Assembly (NCBI GenBank): GCA_910588775.1
Contig: CAJURH010000015.1
Location: 1-60,981, forward strand
Length of the DNA: 60,981 nucleotides
Source: an uncultured Lachnospiraceae bacterium
GTDB lineage: Bacteria; Bacillota; Clostridia; Lachnospirales; Lachnospiraceae
Direction: 5' to 3'
Part shown: positions 5,917 through 15,373 of the stretch, in pieces
How the letters are laid out: each line of letters begins with the position of its first letter
Position numbering within the stretch: position 1 is the stretch's first letter
Translations under genes and position numbers: made by a program
The notes under the pieces: generated by a model
Seen by the model: only the letters and a program-made list of their open reading frames with translations
What the model was told of the DNA's origin: nothing
Database searches by the model: none

Positions 5917-7456
5917 AGAAATCCGTGAAATCATGACAAAGGAATTTCCCCTGCCCCCCAATGTGAAAAACGCCCAGGAGGAAGCGTTTGCCCGTATCCG
6001 GCGTATGCAGACGAAGGAGGGGCCGGCGGAAAAGAAACGAAGGAGAGGCGTTTATCTGAAGACTTTCGCGGGACTGGCGGCGGCAGTGGCGCTCTTTTTG
6101 GGCATATGCATTGCAAATCCGGCGTTTGCGGCGCAGGTTCCGTTGGTGGGACGGGTGTTTGAAGCGGTGGGAGATTCTCTGGGGTTTTCCGGGGATTACA
6201 AAGGGTATGCCAAGCCGCTGGAAAATGTGGCCGAGACGGATGGGACGGCGACGAAGGGAGCGAAAAGCGCTGCGCAGGAGAAAACGGATCTTTACAGCCA
6301 GACCAAAAACGGGGTGACCATCACGTTGTCTGAGGTGTACTGTAACGATGCGGCGCTTTACATCAGTATGGTGATCCAGTCCAAGAAAGAATTTCCTGAG
6401 ACTATAACGGATACAAATGCAAGGCCGCTGCTGCACCTGTGGAACAGCTCTTTAAGCTTCGACTACAATTCTAATTCTCTGTTGGGCTATGGGGGCAGCG
6501 AGTGTATGGATGGGAAATTTGTGGACGCTCATACTTATGCGGGCGTGCTCCGTTATGACCTTTCCGCCTCGGAGGACGCTTCGGATTACGATGCATATGA
6601 ACGGGACAGAGGGGAATTTATGCAATCGTTGGGCATTACTCAGCGGGAAATGGAGGAGGACCCTTCCGCGGCCTCCGAGCGGGCGTGTCAGATTCTGGGC
6701 GTTGAAGAGTTGACGGACGAGGCCATTGCCGAAGCCGGCGGCCCTGACTGGGAGGATTACCAGGAAGTGGCGCTAGTTCCGGATAGTTTTAAAATGCGGC
6801 TTTCCATTCCCATGGTTATGGGGGATAAGGTGCATGTGACCACGCCGCAGATGCCCAAGGATCTTAAGGAGAAATATGAGAAATCCATGAAAGCGCAGGG
6901 ACTCGGGCTGACGGACGAGGATTATGCTAATTTTACCGAGGAGCAAAAGGAGATGGAACACCAGCTTTTTCAGGAGATGTGGAATCAATATGGTTTGCGT
7001 TTCCCAGAGACCAACCAGCATCCCAACCAATATGAGAACTGGTGGGTGGAAGGCCCGTGGGAGTTTTCTCTGGATGTGACGAAGAATAACGACGGCACAA
7101 TCGTAAAGGAAATTGACGATGTGGACGAGAATGGCATTGGCCTCGTATCGGTGACAAAAACGCCCTTTGAGATTACCATAGACGACGGCTCATCAAATGT
7201 GGATACTTTTACGGTTGCACTGGACGCGGACGGCGATATTCTGGATTCTGGAAACAGCGGCAACGCCAATATCTTTGCCATTCAGGATCGGGATGTGTCC
7301 AGGATTGACGTTTATATCTGCGATTATACGGAGTATATGGATGAGTTGAAAGGTTATTACTGGTCAGAGGACTACGAAACGAAGAAGAAGGAGAAAACTT
7401 TTAAACAGCTTTTGGATGAGCGTTCTCTTTATCATAAAGAGCTGACGTTCGATTAA
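5891..7456 (+). CDS. DUF4179 membrane protein, probable anti-sigma factor
   Basis: 521 aa from ATG 5891, behind AAGGAGG and inside the end of the sigma gene. Seen: a cytoplasmic N-terminal 50 residues, one membrane helix (about 55-80, FAGLAAAVALFLGICIANPAFA), and a large extracytoplasmic region beginning with the DUF4179-type segment (GVTITLSEVYCNDAALYISM). The family is usually coupled to ECF sigma factors, where the N-terminus is thought to hold the sigma factor. The outer region is long and acidic and could sense an envelope signal; the ligand is unknown. The gene ends in a strong hairpin shared with the opposing hisD. Confidence 0.85.
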   Translation: MRENTRLDKEIREIMTKEFPLPPNVKNAQEEAFARIRRMQTKEGPAEKKRRRGVYLKTFAGLAAAVALFLGICIANPAFAAQVPLVGRVFEAVGDSLGFSGDYKGYAKPLENVAETDGTATKGAKSAAQEKTDLYSQTKNGVTITLSEVYCNDAALYISMVIQSKKEFPETITDTNARPLLHLWNSSLSFDYNSNSLLGYGGSECMDGKFVDAHTYAGVLRYDLSASEDASDYDAYERDRGEFMQSLGITQREMEEDPSAASERACQILGVEELTDEAIAEAGGPDWEDYQEVALVPDSFKMRLSIPMVMGDKVHVTTPQMPKDLKEKYEKSMKAQGLGLTDEDYANFTEEQKEMEHQLFQEMWNQYGLRFPETNQHPNQYENWWVEGPWEFSLDVTKNNDGTIVKEIDDVDENGIGLVSVTKTPFEITIDDGSSNVDTFTVALDADGDILDSGNSGNANIFAIQDRDVSRIDVYICDYTEYMDELKGYYWSEDYETKKKEKTFKQLLDERSLYHKELTFD

Positions 7457-7461
7457 CGGGA

Positions 7462-7510
7462 GAAAGTGCGTAAGGCTTGCGGGCGGCAGCTTACGCACTT
7501 TCGTTTTGTG
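7462..7510. terminator. Bidirectional terminator between DUF4179 gene and hisD
   Basis: Perfect 13-bp stem GAAAGTGCGTAAG (7462-7474) and CTTACGCACTTTC (7490-7502), followed by GTTTTG on the plus strand. It lies between convergent genes. Confidence 0.8.
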
Positions 7511-7516
7511 TGGCGA

Positions 7517-8782
7517 TTACAGGCGTTCCCGGATTTTGGCGGCTTTGGCGTGTCCGGCCAGCCCTTCGCCTTCGGCCAGACGGGCCACCAGTGGCGCGAT
7601 GCCCCGGGAGGCTTCGGCGGTCATGCTCTGGTGCGTGCAGGTTTTCAGGAAGGTTCCCACCCACACGCCGCCGGTATAGCGGGAGGCCCGCAGGGTGGGC
7701 AGAGTGTGGTTTGTGCCGGAAGCGTAGTCGCCAAACACTTCCGCGGTGTTTTCGCCGATGAACAGGGAGCCATAGTTGTGCAGCAGCGGAATGACTTCCT
7801 GGGGATTGTCTATGGTAAGCTCCAGGTGTTCCGGGGCGTATGTATTGGCCAGGTCGACGGCTTCCGAAATGGAATCGGCCAGCAGGACTTCGCCGAAGGC
7901 GTTCCAGGACTGCCGGGCGATTCTGGCGGTCTTAAGGGTTTCCAGTTGTTTCTCCACAGCGGCGATGACGGCGTGGCCGAATGCCTCATCGGTGGTGATG
8001 AGGATGCCTTTGGCGTTGGGGTCGTGTTCCGACTGGGCCAGCAGGTCTGCGGCGGTGACTTCCGGATTGGCGCCTGCGTCCGCTAATACCAGCACTTCAC
8101 TGGGGCCGGCCACGAAATCAATGCCCACCTGCCCGTAGCACTGGCGTTTGGCTTCGGTCACATATTGGTTTCCGGGCCCTACAATCAGGTCCACCGGAGC
8201 GATCTGTTGGGTGCCATAGGAGAAAGCGGCCACCGCCTGGGCGCCGCCCACGGCGTATATTTCGTCCACGCCGGCCAGGTTCATGGCCACAAGGGTTTTG
8301 GGGTGTATTTGGCCGCTGCCTTTCACCACGGGAGAGCAGGCGGTGATCCGGGGCACGCCGGCGACTTTGGCGGGCGCGGCCAGCATCAGCGCCGTGGAAT
8401 ACAGCGGATAGCCGCCTCCTGGCACGTAACAGCAGCAGGACTGTACCGGGAGGATGCGGTGTCCCAGATGGATTCCAGGCATGGGGTTGAAATCCTCCAG
8501 CTCGGCCATAGTTGTCCGCTGCGCCTGGGCGAATGCGCGGATGTTGCTTAAGGCGGTTTTCATATCTTCGATTTCCTGGGCGCTTAGCTGTTGGTAGGCG
8601 GATTTTATTTCTTCTTTATCTATTCGCAGCGCTTCCCGCTGGCACTGGTCGAATTTCTGGTTGTAGTATTTTAACGCCTCGTCGCCCTCCTGGCAGACCC
8701 GGTCGATGATTTCGGACACGGCCTGCTGTAAGGCGCGGGTATCGGAAGGCACGCGTTTTCTAGATTCTTTTAAAATTTTCAT
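7517..8782 (-). CDS. hisD: Histidinol dehydrogenase
   Basis: Catalyses the last two oxidation steps of histidine synthesis (histidinol to histidine with two NAD+). Start at ATG 8782 behind AGAGAGGAAAAG, giving 421 aa, near the family's usual 430. Seen: the glycine-rich segment VGPGNQYVTEAK, GPSEVLVLAD, the zinc-site region LLAQSEHDPNA, and the C-terminal HTLPTLRASRYTGG and CTHQSM signatures. No other his gene lies nearby, so it is transcribed alone. A possible promoter on the minus strand is TTGACA/TATGAT at 8938-8908 with a long 19-nt spacer. Confidence 0.95.
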   Translation of the reverse strand: MKILKESRKRVPSDTRALQQAVSEIIDRVCQEGDEALKYYNQKFDQCQREALRIDKEEIKSAYQQLSAQEIEDMKTALSNIRAFAQAQRTTMAELEDFNPMPGIHLGHRILPVQSCCCYVPGGGYPLYSTALMLAAPAKVAGVPRITACSPVVKGSGQIHPKTLVAMNLAGVDEIYAVGGAQAVAAFSYGTQQIAPVDLIVGPGNQYVTEAKRQCYGQVGIDFVAGPSEVLVLADAGANPEVTAADLLAQSEHDPNAKGILITTDEAFGHAVIAAVEKQLETLKTARIARQSWNAFGEVLLADSISEAVDLANTYAPEHLELTIDNPQEVIPLLHNYGSLFIGENTAEVFGDYASGTNHTLPTLRASRYTGGVWVGTFLKTCTHQSMTAEASRGIAPLVARLAEGEGLAGHAKAAKIRERL

Positions 8783-9084
8783 GGCGTCTTTTCCTCTCTG
8801 AAATGTATTTTGCAGGCAGTTGCGAAACGCCTTTTTCAATAACCGGAGTTTGAACAAATTCAAACGCATTTGAGAATTGTTTCGCTGCTGTCTGTCGCTC
8901 TTATCTTATCATAAAACATGAAGCAGTCCAAATGTCAACAACGTATTTTAGGAAATTCTGTGAAAACCTTGAGTACATTTTGGGTTTGTGCTATGATGAT
9001 TATCAGTGAAGCGCGCTGCGCATGTTTGAAAATCCTTGCAGCGTTTGTTTTTATGGCGGATTTCCCTCAAAAATAAATTTTTTG

Positions 9085-9124
9085 CGAACGAATGTTTGCA
9101 AAACTTTTTTATTTGTGGTACACT
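9085..9124 (+). promoter_or_regulatory. uvrA promoter with LexA (SOS) box
   Basis: CGAACGAATGTTTG at 9085-9098 matches the Firmicutes LexA site CGAAC-N4-GTTYG. It overlaps the -35 TTGCAA (9096-9101), which is 17 nt from the -10 TACACT (9119-9124). LexA bound here would block transcription of uvrA, as expected for SOS control. The rest of 8783-9084 holds only the hisD upstream region. Confidence 0.85.
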
Positions 9125-9183
9125 GTATGGGAAATCAAGGAAATGGACATCTTAATATCCTGTAGATTATAAGGAGAAGCAGC

Positions 9184-12033
9184 ATGGCAGCGCCAAAGAA
9201 AACGAAAGAATTTATTAAGATCCGGGGAGCCAACGAGAACAATCTGAAACATTTGGATGTGGACATTCCCCGGAATGAGTTTGTGGTTTTGACTGGATTG
9301 TCTGGTTCCGGGAAAAGCTCCCTGGCCTTTGACACCATTTATGCGGAAGGGCAGCGGCGTTATATGGAGTCCCTCACCTCCTATGCCCGGCAGTTTTTGG
9401 GCCAGATGGAGAAGCCGGATGTGGAAAGCATTGAAGGATTGTCCCCGGCTATATCCATTGATCAGAAGTCAACCAACCGGAATCCCCGCTCCACGGTGGG
9501 AACGGTCACAGAGATTTACGATTATTTCCGTCTCCTCTACGCGCGAATCGGCATTCCCCATTGCCCAAAATGCGGACGGGAGATTGCCCGGCAGACGGTG
9601 GACCAGATGGTGGATCAGATTATGGAACTGCCGGAGCGGACCAAGATACAGCTTCTGGCGCCTGTGGTGAGAGGGCGTAAGGGAACCCATGTGAAATTAT
9701 TCGAGCAGGCCAGGAAAAGTGGATATGTACGGGTGCAGGTGGACGGCAATCTGTATGAATTGTCTGAGGAAATCAGTCTGGAGAAGAACATCAAGCATAA
9801 CATCGAAATTGTGGTGGACCGTCTGGTGGTGAAGCCCGGGATTGAGAAGCGTCTCACCGATTCCATAGAAAATGTTTTGTCTCTGGCCGAGGGGCTTTTG
9901 ACGGTGGATACCATGGACGGCAATGTGATTAATTTCAGTCAGAGTTTTTCCTGTCCCGACTGCGGGGTGAGCGTGGATGAGATTGAACCGCGCAGCTTTT
10001 CATTTAACAATCCGTTCGGGGCCTGCCCGGCCTGTAGCGGACTGGGCTATAAAATGGAATTTGACGTGGATTTGATGATTCCGGAACCGTCTTTGAGTAT
10101 TTCTAAAGGGGCCATTGCCGTGATGGGATGGCATTCCTGTACGGATAAGGGCAGCTTCACCCGGGCCATATTGGATGCGTTGGCCAGGGAATATGATTTT
10201 GACTTGGACACGCCTTTTGAGGACTATCCCCAGGATGTCCAGGACGTGATTATCTATGGCACGGACGGCAAAGAGGTGAAAGTCCATTATAAGGGCCAGA
10301 GAGGGGAAGGGGTTTACGATGTGGCTTTTGAAGGGTTGATCCGCAACGTGGAACGGCGCTATCGGGAGACCGGGTCGGAGACCAGCAAGCAGGAATATGA
10401 GAGCTTTATGCGGATTACGCCCTGCCGCGTGTGCAAGGGCCAGCGGCTGAAACCGGAATCCCTGGCGGTGACTGTGGGCGGGGAAAACATTTACAAAGTC
10501 ACATCCATGTCGGTGGTGAAACTACAACAATTTCTGGAGTGTCTTACGTTGACCCCGCAGCAGGAGCTGATTGGCCGTCAGGTTTTAAAGGAGATTCGCG
10601 CCCGAGTGGGCTTTCTTGTGGATGTGGGGCTGGAATATCTGACTTTGTCACGGGCCACGGCCACTTTATCCGGTGGAGAAGCCCAGCGCATTCGTCTGGC
10701 CACCCAGATTGGATCTGGTCTGGTGGGCGTGGCCTATATTTTGGACGAACCCAGCATCGGTCTGCACCAGAGGGACAACGATAAATTGTTGCGGACCCTT
10801 TGCCATCTGCGGGATTTGGGCAATACGCTGATTGTGGTGGAGCACGACGCGGATACCATGCTGGCTGCCGATTGCGTGGTGGACATCGGACCAGGCGCTG
10901 GAGAGCATGGCGGCAGGCTGGTGGGCATTGGCACGGCCGAAGAATTGATGAAAAACAAGGAATCCGTCACCGGCCAATACTTGAGCGGCCAGATACAGAT
11001 ACCTGTTCCTCCAGTTCGGAAAGAGCCCACGGGCTATCTGAAAATCCGTGGCGCGGCGGAAAATAATCTGAAGAACGTGAACGTTGACATCCCTTTAGGC
11101 GTGATTACCTGCGTCACCGGGGTTTCTGGCTCTGGGAAAAGTTCTCTGGTCAACGAGATTCTCTACAAAGGTCTGGCCAGAAATCTGAACAGGGCCAGAG
11201 TGATTCCAGGAAAGCATAAAGAGATTTCCGGCTTGGACCAGTTGGACAAAGTAATCAATATTGACCAGTCCCCCATTGGGCGCACGCCCCGGTCCAATCC
11301 GGCCACCTATACAGGCGTCTTTGACCAGATTCGGGATCTGTTTGCCTCCACGGCTGACGCGAAGGCGCGGGGTTATAAGAAGGGACGTTTTAGCTTCAAT
11401 GTGAAAGGGGGCCGCTGTGAAGCGTGCGGTGGAGACGGCATTTTGAAAATAGAGATGCACTTTCTGCCGGATGTGTATGTCCCCTGCGAAGTTTGTCAGG
11501 GAAAACGGTATAACCGGGAAACTTTGGAGGTAAAATACAAGGAGAAGAGCATCTTCGATGTGCTGGACATGACGGTGGAAGAGGCGCTGGATTTCTTCAA
11601 GCCCATTCCCTCTATAAACAGAAAGATTCAGACATTGTACGATGTGGGCCTACCTTACATTCGGCTGGGACAGCCCTCCACCACGTTATCCGGCGGGGAA
11701 GCCCAGCGGGTGAAGCTGGCTACGGAACTAAGCAAAAGAAGCACGGGAAAGACTATCTATATTCTGGACGAGCCCACCACGGGACTTCACTTTGCCGATG
11801 TGCATAAACTGATTCAGATTTTGCAGCGTCTGGCAGAGGGCGGTAATTCAGTGGTGGTCATCGAGCATAATCTGGACGTGATTAAGACGGCGGATTACAT
11901 CATTGATATCGGGCCGGAAGGCGGAGACCGGGGCGGCACAGTGGTGGCCCAGGGGACGCCGGAGCAAGTGGCGGCCTGTGAACAGTCTTATACTGGAAAA
12001 TACATTGAGAAAGCCATCCATGCGTTCTCGTAA
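9184..12033 (+). CDS. uvrA: Excinuclease ABC subunit A
   Basis: DNA-damage recognition ATPase of nucleotide excision repair. 949 aa, full length; ATG 9184 follows AAGGAGAAGCAGC. Seen: two ABC ATPase modules, each with Walker A (GLSGSGKSS near residue 38; GVSGSGKSS near 650) and signature LSGGEAQR; zinc fingers CPKCG, CPDCG/CPACSG and CEACGG/CEVCQG. uvrB is not adjacent, unlike in many bacteria. The LexA box in front indicates damage induction. Confidence 0.97.
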   Translation: MAAPKKTKEFIKIRGANENNLKHLDVDIPRNEFVVLTGLSGSGKSSLAFDTIYAEGQRRYMESLTSYARQFLGQMEKPDVESIEGLSPAISIDQKSTNRNPRSTVGTVTEIYDYFRLLYARIGIPHCPKCGREIARQTVDQMVDQIMELPERTKIQLLAPVVRGRKGTHVKLFEQARKSGYVRVQVDGNLYELSEEISLEKNIKHNIEIVVDRLVVKPGIEKRLTDSIENVLSLAEGLLTVDTMDGNVINFSQSFSCPDCGVSVDEIEPRSFSFNNPFGACPACSGLGYKMEFDVDLMIPEPSLSISKGAIAVMGWHSCTDKGSFTRAILDALAREYDFDLDTPFEDYPQDVQDVIIYGTDGKEVKVHYKGQRGEGVYDVAFEGLIRNVERRYRETGSETSKQEYESFMRITPCRVCKGQRLKPESLAVTVGGENIYKVTSMSVVKLQQFLECLTLTPQQELIGRQVLKEIRARVGFLVDVGLEYLTLSRATATLSGGEAQRIRLATQIGSGLVGVAYILDEPSIGLHQRDNDKLLRTLCHLRDLGNTLIVVEHDADTMLAADCVVDIGPGAGEHGGRLVGIGTAEELMKNKESVTGQYLSGQIQIPVPPVRKEPTGYLKIRGAAENNLKNVNVDIPLGVITCVTGVSGSGKSSLVNEILYKGLARNLNRARVIPGKHKEISGLDQLDKVINIDQSPIGRTPRSNPATYTGVFDQIRDLFASTADAKARGYKKGRFSFNVKGGRCEACGGDGILKIEMHFLPDVYVPCEVCQGKRYNRETLEVKYKEKSIFDVLDMTVEEALDFFKPIPSINRKIQTLYDVGLPYIRLGQPSTTLSGGEAQRVKLATELSKRSTGKTIYILDEPTTGLHFADVHKLIQILQRLAEGGNSVVVIEHNLDVIKTADYIIDIGPEGGDRGGTVVAQGTPEQVAACEQSYTGKYIEKAIHAFS

Positions 12034-12134
12034 TTAGAGTCTGTTTTCATGGAATAACTTTGGATAAAAGAACAGATAATAACAAATAAAAGTAAGTAAG
12101 GAAAAGATTATGCGCTGCAGGAAAGGGGATTGCG

Positions 12135-13118
12135 ATGGCGGCAACGGACATTGGAATAGATTTGGGCACATCCAGCATACTGGTATATGCCACGGGAAAA
12201 GGAATTGTATTAAAAGAGCCCTCTGTCGTAGCATACGATAAAGACACGGAGAAGATTAAAGCCATTGGGGAAGAGGCACGGCAGATGATTGGCCGCACGC
12301 CTGGAAATGTGGTGGCCATACGCCCTTTGCGCCAGGGGGTAATCTCGGATTATGACATTACGGAGAAAATGCTGAAATATTTTATTTCCAAAGCCATCGG
12401 GAGGCGGGCGTTTCGTAAGCCCCGCATCAGCATCTGCGTGCCCAGCGGCGTGACGGAAGTGGAGAAAAAGGCGGTGGAGGAAGCCACGTACCAGGCGGGC
12501 GCCAGGGAAGTGCACCTCATTGAGGAGCCCATAGCGGCGGCCATCGGGTCTGGCATTGACATTCTGCGTCCCTGTGGAAATATGGTGGTGGACATCGGCG
12601 GCGGCACTTCGGACATCGCGGTTATCTCATTAGGAGGCACGGTGGTTTCCGCTTCGGTGAAAGTGGCCGGGGATAATTTTGACGAGGCCATCATGCGCCA
12701 TGTGCGAAAGAATCACAATCTGTTCATCGGAGAGCGCACGGCCGAGGATATTAAGATTCAGATCGGCATGGCCTGCGAGCGGCCGGAGCTGATGACTCTG
12801 GAAATCAAAGGGCGCAACGTCATCACCGGCCTTCCCAAGTCTGTGACCCTGACTTCCGAGGAAATCCGTCAGGCCATGTATGACTGCACATCTCAGATTG
12901 TGGATGCGGTTCATGGGGTTTTGGAAAAGACGCCTCCAGAGTTGGCCGCCGACGTGGTGGACCGTGGGATCGTGCTCACCGGGGGCGGCGCCCTGCTGGG
13001 CGGGATTGAAAACCTGATTGAACAAAAGACCGGAATCAACACCATGACAGCTCAGGACCCCATGCTGGCTGTTGCTGTGGGAACCGGAAAATACGCAGAA
13101 ATCGCTGCAGAGTTGTAA
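12135..13118 (+). CDS. MreB/Mbl-family actin-like rod-shape protein
   Basis: Bacterial actin that organises cell-wall elongation at the membrane. 327 aa. Seen: phosphate-1 loop IGIDLGTSSILVY at the N-terminus, phosphate-2 VVDIGGGTSDIAVISL near residue 156, and the adenosine motif IVLTGGGALLGGI near 280. The start follows AGGAAAGGGG. mreC and mreD are not adjacent, so I do not assign mreB over mbl or mreBH. It sits 102 nt after uvrA and 29 nt before recD2, perhaps in one transcript. Confidence 0.9.
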   Translation: MAATDIGIDLGTSSILVYATGKGIVLKEPSVVAYDKDTEKIKAIGEEARQMIGRTPGNVVAIRPLRQGVISDYDITEKMLKYFISKAIGRRAFRKPRISICVPSGVTEVEKKAVEEATYQAGAREVHLIEEPIAAAIGSGIDILRPCGNMVVDIGGGTSDIAVISLGGTVVSASVKVAGDNFDEAIMRHVRKNHNLFIGERTAEDIKIQIGMACERPELMTLEIKGRNVITGLPKSVTLTSEEIRQAMYDCTSQIVDAVHGVLEKTPPELAADVVDRGIVLTGGGALLGGIENLIEQKTGINTMTAQDPMLAVAVGTGKYAEIAAEL

Positions 13119-13147
13119 GCAGTGACGTAAAGGGGGCAGTGTTTAGG

Positions 13148-15373
13148 ATGGATACCGTTTCCGGGTATGTGGATCATATCATATATAGAAATGAAGAAAA
13201 TGGTTATACGGTTCTGGCGCTGGAGGAAGAGGGCACGGAGATCACTTGTGTTGGCACGTTCCAATACATCGGTCAGGGGGAAGCCATTGAGGCGCAGGGC
13301 CATTATACGGAACACGCGGTCTATGGCCAACAGTTTCATATCGAGTCCTTTCAGACCAAGATACCGGAAGACGCCGCGGCCATGGAGCGTTATCTGGGTT
13401 CCGGCGCCATCAAAGGGGTGGGCGCTGCCCTTGCGGCCCGAATTGTAAAACATTTTGGGCAAGACACCATCCGCATTGTGGAAGAAGAGCCGGAGAGGTT
13501 GGCGGAAGTGAAGGGAATCAGTGAGCGAAAAGCCCAGGAAATCGCCCGGCAGATAGAAGAGAAGTCGGACATGCGTAAAGCCATGATTTTTCTGCAAAAA
13601 TATGGGATCTCCCTGAATTTGGGGGCGAAGATTTACCAGCAGTACGGCCAGGAACTGTATCAGGTGTTGCGGGAAAATCCCTATCAGATGGCGGAGGATA
13701 TTCCCGGCGTGGGTTTTAAAGCCGCCGATGAAATCGCGGAGAAAATCGGCATCCGCCGGGACTCCGCGTACCGGGTGAAAAGCGGTCTGCTCTACACATT
13801 GCTTCTGGCTACGGGACAGGGCCACATCTATCTGCCCAGACAGGAACTGTACCATCAGGCGATGGCTCTTTTGCAGGTGGACGAGGAAACGCTGGAGAAG
13901 CATCTGATGGATTTGGCTATTGAGCGAAAAGCGGTTCTAAAAGAGATGGGAGCCGGGCCGGTGGTCTATGGGGCGCAGCTTTATCATCTGGAACTGAACA
14001 CGGCCCGGATGTTGCGGGAGCTGAATGTGGAGATTTCCAGAGATTTAACACGGATAGACAGCCGGATTCAGGCCATGGAAACGGAGACGGGTTTGCGTCT
14101 GGATGAGCGTCAGCGGGAGGCGGTTCGGGAGGCGGCCAGCCACGGCCTCTTTGTGCTCACCGGCGGGCCGGGCACTGGCAAAACCACCACCATCAATGCC
14201 ATGATACGCTATTTCGAAGGGGAAGAGTTGAGCATCCAGCTTGCGGCGCCCACGGGCCGGGCGGCGAATCGTATGACGGAGGCCACTGGCTGGGAAGCCC
14301 AGACCATCCATCGGCTCTTAGAGCTGTCCGGCGCGCTGGAGGAATCTACGGCGGGGGCGCATTTCGAGCGCAATGCCCAGAATCCTCTGGAGGCGGACGT
14401 GGTAATCATTGACGAGACGTCCATGGTGGATATCTATTTAATACACGCGCTGTTGGCGGCGCTTAGCGTGGGGACGCGGCTAATCTTAGTGGGCGATGTG
14501 GACCAGCTTCCCAGCGTGGGGCCGGGCAATGTGCTGCGGGATATTATTGGGTCGAAGGCATTTCCCGTGGTGGAGCTGACGCGGATTTTCCGTCAGGCGG
14601 TCAAGAGCGACATTGTGGTGAACGCCCACAAGATCAACCGGGGAGAGCAGGTGGAACTAAGCAATAAGAGCAGGGATTTCTTCTTTCTGGAGCGGCAGGA
14701 GGCAATTCTGGCGCTGCGGGTGGTGATTGCGCTGATTCAGGAGAAACTGCCCAAGTACATACAGGCGGACCCCATGGAAATCCAGGTTCTTACGCCCATG
14801 CGAAAAGGAGTTCTGGGCGTGGAGCAGCTCAATCCATTTCTCCAGAAATACTTAAACCCGCCGGACGCTTCCAAAAAAGAGAAAGAATACGGTCACACCC
14901 TGTTTCGCCAAGGGGACAAGGTGATGCAGATTAAGAACAATTACCAGCTGGAATGGGAAATCCGGGGCCAGTATGGGATAGCGGCGGAGAAAGGCGTGGG
15001 CGTTTTCAACGGAGATATCGGAAGGGTCCGGGAAATCAACGAATTTGCAGGGATTATGACCGTGGAATTCGACCAGGGCAAATATGTGGATTATTCTTTT
15101 AAGCAGCTGGACGAGCTGGAACTGGCTTATGCCGTCACCATACATAAGTCCCAGGGCAGCGAATACCCGGCGGTGGTGATTCCGCTGCTCACCGGGCCGC
15201 AGATGCTGATGAACCGCAACCTGCTCTATACAGCCGTCACTAGAGCGAAAAAGTGTGTGACCCTGGTGGGAAGCGTGCAGACCTTTCGCCAGATGATCGC
15301 GAACAAAAGAGAGGCGGGCCGCTACAGCGCGCTGGATGTGCGGATTCAGGAATTGGGGGAGAGTTTGGCATGA
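13148..15373 (+). CDS. recD2: RecD2-type ATP-dependent DNA helicase
   Basis: 5'-3' superfamily 1 helicase of the RecD2 type that acts without RecBC. ATG 13148 is preferred to the GTG at 13139 because of spacing from the GGGGG sequence. Seen: an N-terminal OB-like domain (VSGYVDHIIYRNEENGYTV), helix-hairpin-helix segments (VKGISERKAQEIA; IPGVGFKAADEIA), Walker A GGPGTGKTT, DEAD-like box VIIDETSMVD, and C-terminal helicase motifs TIHKSQGSEYPAVV and TAVTRAKK. 741 aa, normal length. The stop overlaps the start of comFC (ATGA). Confidence 0.95.
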   Translation: MDTVSGYVDHIIYRNEENGYTVLALEEEGTEITCVGTFQYIGQGEAIEAQGHYTEHAVYGQQFHIESFQTKIPEDAAAMERYLGSGAIKGVGAALAARIVKHFGQDTIRIVEEEPERLAEVKGISERKAQEIARQIEEKSDMRKAMIFLQKYGISLNLGAKIYQQYGQELYQVLRENPYQMAEDIPGVGFKAADEIAEKIGIRRDSAYRVKSGLLYTLLLATGQGHIYLPRQELYHQAMALLQVDEETLEKHLMDLAIERKAVLKEMGAGPVVYGAQLYHLELNTARMLRELNVEISRDLTRIDSRIQAMETETGLRLDERQREAVREAASHGLFVLTGGPGTGKTTTINAMIRYFEGEELSIQLAAPTGRAANRMTEATGWEAQTIHRLLELSGALEESTAGAHFERNAQNPLEADVVIIDETSMVDIYLIHALLAALSVGTRLILVGDVDQLPSVGPGNVLRDIIGSKAFPVVELTRIFRQAVKSDIVVNAHKINRGEQVELSNKSRDFFFLERQEAILALRVVIALIQEKLPKYIQADPMEIQVLTPMRKGVLGVEQLNPFLQKYLNPPDASKKEKEYGHTLFRQGDKVMQIKNNYQLEWEIRGQYGIAAEKGVGVFNGDIGRVREINEFAGIMTVEFDQGKYVDYSFKQLDELELAYAVTIHKSQGSEYPAVVIPLLTGPQMLMNRNLLYTAVTRAKKCVTLVGSVQTFRQMIANKREAGRYSALDVRIQELGESLA

